Position numbers and translations under genes: made by a program. This document shows positions 4,629-7,524 of a stretch of 7,524 nt of DNA, piece after piece; the first letter of the stretch is position 1, and each line of letters opens with the position of its first letter. Source of the stretch: an uncultured Ruminococcus sp. (GTDB lineage: Bacteria; Bacillota; Clostridia; Oscillospirales; Acutalibacteraceae); assembly GCA_902766585.1 (NCBI GenBank), contig CACXDV010000275.1:1-7524 (forward strand), read 5' to 3'. Below the pieces are notes generated by a model. It worked only from the letters and a program-made list of their open reading frames with translations. It was not told the DNA's origin and made no database searches.

Positions 4629-7358
4629 ATGGCAGGAAAACCCGCAAAAAAGAAAAGCAGCCAATCTAAAAGCAAAGCTGCTGCTAAGAAATCATCCACA
4701 GCAAAAAAGAAGCCGGCTGCCAATAATAAAAAATCAGCTAAGGAGGAATGGGAATATCAGAGAAAAAGATTTTTCATCGCCATAGTACAGTTTCTTATCA
4801 GCGCTCTGCTTCTGTTTGTCTTCTTTCTTTCCGGAGAAAATCTTTGGAACTCTGTCCATAAGCTTTATGTCGGTCTGTTTGGCATTTTCGGCTTGTTTAT
4901 TCCCGGTGTGCTTATTTTCTGTGCATATCAGAATATTCAGGATGATCCTACATATCACTTCAAGCTGAAAACCTTCATGCTGTCATTATCAATATTTCTT
5001 TTGTCTACATCAATATGCTGTTTTTCCGGTGATAATATTGCCTATGACCAATATTTAACCGGACTCGGAACCTGTGCAGAATATGCAGTCAACAATATTT
5101 TTGCACCCGGTATTCTCGGAGGTCTGCTCGGAATACCTCTGATAAATCTGTTCGGCTCCGTTGGCGGCGGACTGATATCAGGCGCAGCATTCCTCATTTC
5201 GCTGTTCTTTACACTTGATATGCTGCTTTCCAATTTTGTCGATACGATAAGAAAGCCAGCTCAGAATCTTAATGAACATATCAGCGACAAGCGTACTATC
5301 AGACAAGAGGTACGCCGCAGACAACAGGAAATAAGGGAAGAAGAGCATCAAAAGGAAAGAGAAGAATATATAAAGCAGCAGGTCGAGAAAAAAATGAAAA
5401 AAAAGGTTCCCGACGATGGGCTGACAAAAATCAAGAATACTCCCTTCTATACTCCTCAAGGTCAAGAAAAACAAGGCACCGATTCTTCTGCCGCTAAACC
5501 AAAGAAAAAGAAACCCGAAAATGTTCCGGAGGAAATAAATGATATTATCCCGCCGATAACCGAAATTCCGGCAGCTCCTCCTGCTACCCCTCCCGCGCTT
5601 TTACAGGCAGATACATCTATTCCGGTACCTGCCGTAAAAAAGCCCTTGCCGGAACAGCCAAAGTCTAAGTCTGCAGTTAAGGAACCGGCTCCAAAACCCG
5701 CTGCTCAGCAGGAAAAGAGCATTGAACCCGCTGCAAATTCATTTGTCAGCGGAAATTATATAAAGCCCCCCTTTACCCTGCTTGAACCGCAGCCGCCGGA
5801 GGATGAACATAATATTTCTCTTGAACTGAATCAGCTCGGTCAGAGTCTTGTAGAAACACTTAAAAGCTTCGGCGTTCAGACAAGCATAGTTAATATCTGC
5901 AAGGGACCTTCCGTTACACGCTTTGAGCTTCAGCCCGCTTCCGGTGTTAAGATCAGTAAAATAACACACCTTGCCGATGATATCGCCATGAACCTCGCTG
6001 CTATGGGTGTTAGAATAGAAGCTCCTATCCCCGGAAAAAATGCTGTCGGTATTGAGGTTCCGAATAAAACCGTCAGCCTCGTCAAAATGAGAGAGCTTGT
6101 AGAATCAAAGGAATTTCAAAATTCAAAAAGCAACCTTACCGTTGTTCTGGGTAAGGACATAACCGGTAAGATCACTCTCGCAGACCTGAGCAAAATGCCC
6201 CACCTTCTTATCGCCGGCTCTACCGGCTCCGGTAAATCCGTTTGTATCAATTCTATGATCGTCAGTCTTTTATATAAAGCAAGTCCTGATGATGTCAAAC
6301 TACTGCTTATCGATCCTAAGGTCGTTGAGCTTGGTGTATATAACGGTATACCTCATCTGCTTGTACCTGTTGTAACCGATCCGAGAAAGGCGGCAGGCGC
6401 TCTTAACTGGGCGGTGAATGAAATGCTGAACAGATACAAGACCTTTGCGGAATTTAATGTCCGCGATATTCACGGCTATAACCGTTTTGTAGATAAACAG
6501 AATTTGCAGAACGAAGTATATGAGAATGACGAAGCACCTCTTAATGACAATGAACGCACCTTTGAAGAGGATGAAATGCTTGCTCAGGCTCAGTCAGAGC
6601 TTAATGAAAATGATACCGAGGAAACTGAGGAGAAAAAAGAACCCGTTAAGCTTAAAAAAATGCCTCAGATAGTTATTATAATTGACGAGCTTGCCGATCT
6701 TATGATGGCTGCCTCAAAGGAAGTCGAGGAATCCATTTGCCGTCTCGCTCAGATGGCGCGTGCAGCGGGTATGCATCTGGTTATAGCTACACAGCGTCCA
6801 TCTGTTGACATTATCACAGGTCTTATCAAAGCCAATGTTCCGAGCCGTATCGCTTTTGCCGTTAAGACCGTCACCGACTCAAGAACTATTCTTGATATGG
6901 GTGGCGCCGATAAGCTTCTCGGAAAGGGTGATATGCTCTACTCCCCTATCGGTATCACTAAGCCCGTCAGAATACAGGGCTGCTTTGTTGATGATACCGA
7001 AGTAGAAAACATTATAGACTTCATTAAAAAATCTGAGGTCGTTGAATATGATAAGGATGTTATTGATGAGATCGAGCGCAATGCACTTCCTGAAAATACC
7101 GCAGGCGGCGAAGATGCCGACGGAGATCTTGATCCGATGATGGAGGAGGCCATTAAATGCGTTGTCGAAGCCGGTCAGGCTTCTACCTCTATGCTGCAGC
7201 GCCGCTTCCGTCTCGGCTATGCAAGAGCTGGAAGACTTATTGATGAAATGGAACAGCTTGGTATCGTCGGACCGCATGAAGGCGCTAAGCCCCGCAAGGT
7301 CCTTATGACATATCAGCAATGGCTGGAACGCAGCGTTTCCGGTAACAACGAGGATTGA
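4629..7358 (+). CDS. ftsK: DNA translocase FtsK/SpoIIIE
   Basis: 909 residues; ATG follows CCGGAGGTGAC with good spacing. It is a septum-anchored hexameric motor that pumps chromosomal DNA during division or, in spore formers, into the forespore. Order of parts: a Lys/Ala/Ser-rich basic tail (1-47); about four membrane segments (48-68, 80-100, 111-131, 155-200); a charged, probably coiled region (215-262); a Pro/Ala/Lys linker (290-390); then the alpha-beta motor with Walker A GSTGSGKS (530-537, Lys536), IDPKVVELGVYNGIPHLL (561-578), Walker B IVIIIDELAD (681-690, Asp686/Glu687) and TQRPSVDIITGLIKAN (721-736). The winged-helix gamma domain for sequence-directed DNA reading is about 835-895. 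Between the RDIHGYNRF segment and Walker B there is an unusual acidic stretch (about 621-677). The total is longer than B. subtilis SpoIIIE (about 790), mainly from linker and insert. The FtsK or SpoIIIE role cannot be separated from sequence; tepA nearby favours the SpoIIIE-like context. Confidence 0.96.
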   Translation: MAGKPAKKKSSQSKSKAAAKKSSTAKKKPAANNKKSAKEEWEYQRKRFFIAIVQFLISALLLFVFFLSGENLWNSVHKLYVGLFGIFGLFIPGVLIFCAYQNIQDDPTYHFKLKTFMLSLSIFLLSTSICCFSGDNIAYDQYLTGLGTCAEYAVNNIFAPGILGGLLGIPLINLFGSVGGGLISGAAFLISLFFTLDMLLSNFVDTIRKPAQNLNEHISDKRTIRQEVRRRQQEIREEEHQKEREEYIKQQVEKKMKKKVPDDGLTKIKNTPFYTPQGQEKQGTDSSAAKPKKKKPENVPEEINDIIPPITEIPAAPPATPPALLQADTSIPVPAVKKPLPEQPKSKSAVKEPAPKPAAQQEKSIEPAANSFVSGNYIKPPFTLLEPQPPEDEHNISLELNQLGQSLVETLKSFGVQTSIVNICKGPSVTRFELQPASGVKISKITHLADDIAMNLAAMGVRIEAPIPGKNAVGIEVPNKTVSLVKMRELVESKEFQNSKSNLTVVLGKDITGKITLADLSKMPHLLIAGSTGSGKSVCINSMIVSLLYKASPDDVKLLLIDPKVVELGVYNGIPHLLVPVVTDPRKAAGALNWAVNEMLNRYKTFAEFNVRDIHGYNRFVDKQNLQNEVYENDEAPLNDNERTFEEDEMLAQAQSELNENDTEETEEKKEPVKLKKMPQIVIIIDELADLMMAASKEVEESICRLAQMARAAGMHLVIATQRPSVDIITGLIKANVPSRIAFAVKTVTDSRTILDMGGADKLLGKGDMLYSPIGITKPVRIQGCFVDDTEVENIIDFIKKSEVVEYDKDVIDEIERNALPENTAGGEDADGDLDPMMEEAIKCVVEAGQASTSMLQRRFRLGYARAGRLIDEMEQLGIVGPHEGAKPRKVLMTYQQWLERSVSGNNED
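6489..6659 (+). other. Acidic insertion in the FtsK motor domain
   Basis: Codons 621-677 encode a stretch rich in Glu, Asp and Asn (for example EDEMLAQAQSELNENDTEET) between the end of the RecA-like NRF segment and the QIVIIIDELAD Walker B strand. From memory of the family, this connection is usually short in FtsK and SpoIIIE. The reading frame is intact, and the sequence looks flexible or partly helical. Confidence 0.7.
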
Positions 7359-7402
7359 TCGTTGTACAAAAAGCGCTGATAAAAAATATTTATATTATTT
7401 TT

Positions 7403-7408
7403 GGAGGT
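7403..7408 (+). promoter_or_regulatory. Ribosome binding site of htpG
   Basis: GGAGGT lies 8 nt before ATG 7417. The 58-nt spacer after ftsK is AT-rich. A weak TTGATC-N17-GATAAA pair (7355-7383) is the only promoter-like signal I see. No CIRCE repeat and no terminator hairpin are visible, so read-through from ftsK remains possible. Confidence 0.75.
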
Positions 7409-7416
7409 CTTTTTTC

Positions 7417-7524
7417 ATGAAACGTGAAGGACAAATCAAAGTTGATTCGGAAAATCTGTTTCCGATAATCAAAAAATGGCTCTATTCCGACAAGGATATT
7501 TTCCTCAGAGAAATAGTTGCCAAC
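7417..7524 (+). CDS. htpG: Molecular chaperone HtpG (Hsp90), N-terminal fragment
   Basis: Only the first 36 codons are present; the gene continues past the window. The peptide shows the Hsp90 N-terminal ATPase signature: ENLFPIIKKWLYSDKDIFLREIVAN matches the family pattern of a helix followed by IFLREL(I/V)SN. Glu32 corresponds to the catalytic Glu and Asn36 to the ATP/Mg-binding Asn of Hsp90. HtpG is a cytosolic ATP-dependent chaperone dimer. The first strand (GQIKVDSE) is divergent from E. coli HtpG but fits clostridial forms. The start is fixed by a good Shine-Dalgarno sequence. The identification rests on a short stretch, though a characteristic one. Confidence 0.88.
   Translation, partial: MKREGQIKVDSENLFPIIKKWLYSDKDIFLREIVAN

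Noticed and set aside
6879..7319. Minus-strand open frame of 146 codons within ftsK
   Set aside because: It overlaps the conserved FtsK motor and gamma domain, has no promoter or ribosome site, and shows no recognisable protein features.
7359..7416. CIRCE or other heat-shock operator before htpG
   Set aside because: The TTAGCACTC-N9-GAGTGCTAA repeat is absent, and only a 6-nt palindrome (AGCGCT) is present, which is not meaningful alone.
1..7524. CRISPR arrays, insertion sequences, toxin-antitoxin or phage-defence genes
   Set aside because: No spaced direct repeats, transposase motifs or defence-type domains were seen; the protein-coding genes fall in housekeeping or widely distributed families.

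Overview
This is an ordinary-looking chromosomal window from a low-to-mid GC member of the Bacillota. A Clostridia host, probably near Ruminococcus/Oscillospiraceae, is my inference from the protein style, the strong AGGAGG-type ribosome binding sites, the sigma-A promoters, and a TepA gene near FtsK/SpoIIIE. I see no mobile element, phage gene, CRISPR array or defence locus.

Left part, minus strand (1-2062): a tRNA-Ser(UGA) gene with its own consensus promoter lies downstream of a two-gene NAD salvage operon, pncA-pncB. PncA deamidates nicotinamide to nicotinate, and PncB joins nicotinate to PRPP to give nicotinate mononucleotide (the Preiss-Handler entry). The operon has a clear promoter whose spacer is almost filled by a 13-nt palindrome. 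A second inverted repeat follows just downstream of the predicted transcription start, and a hairpin follows pncB.

Middle and right, plus strand (2191-7524): a small CmpB-like (PF06541) membrane protein is divergent from pncA. Then come a ClpP-fold TepA-type protease with its own extended -10 promoter, undecaprenyl-diphosphatase uppP, a 909-residue FtsK/SpoIIIE DNA translocase, and the first 36 codons of the Hsp90 chaperone htpG, cut by the window end. Two strong hairpins sit in the gaps tepA-uppP and uppP-ftsK. TepA, UppP and FtsK may share a transcript and link spore/envelope processes: proteolysis, recycling of the cell-wall lipid carrier, and DNA pumping at the septum.

Three genes (pncA, tepA, uppP) have a longer open frame upstream of the most likely start. 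In each case a well-placed Shine-Dalgarno sequence points to an internal start 11 codons in. I did not find a convincing undescribed system. The observations most worth checking are the palindromes at the pncA promoter, the structured tepA-uppP spacer, and a long acidic insertion next to Walker B in FtsK.
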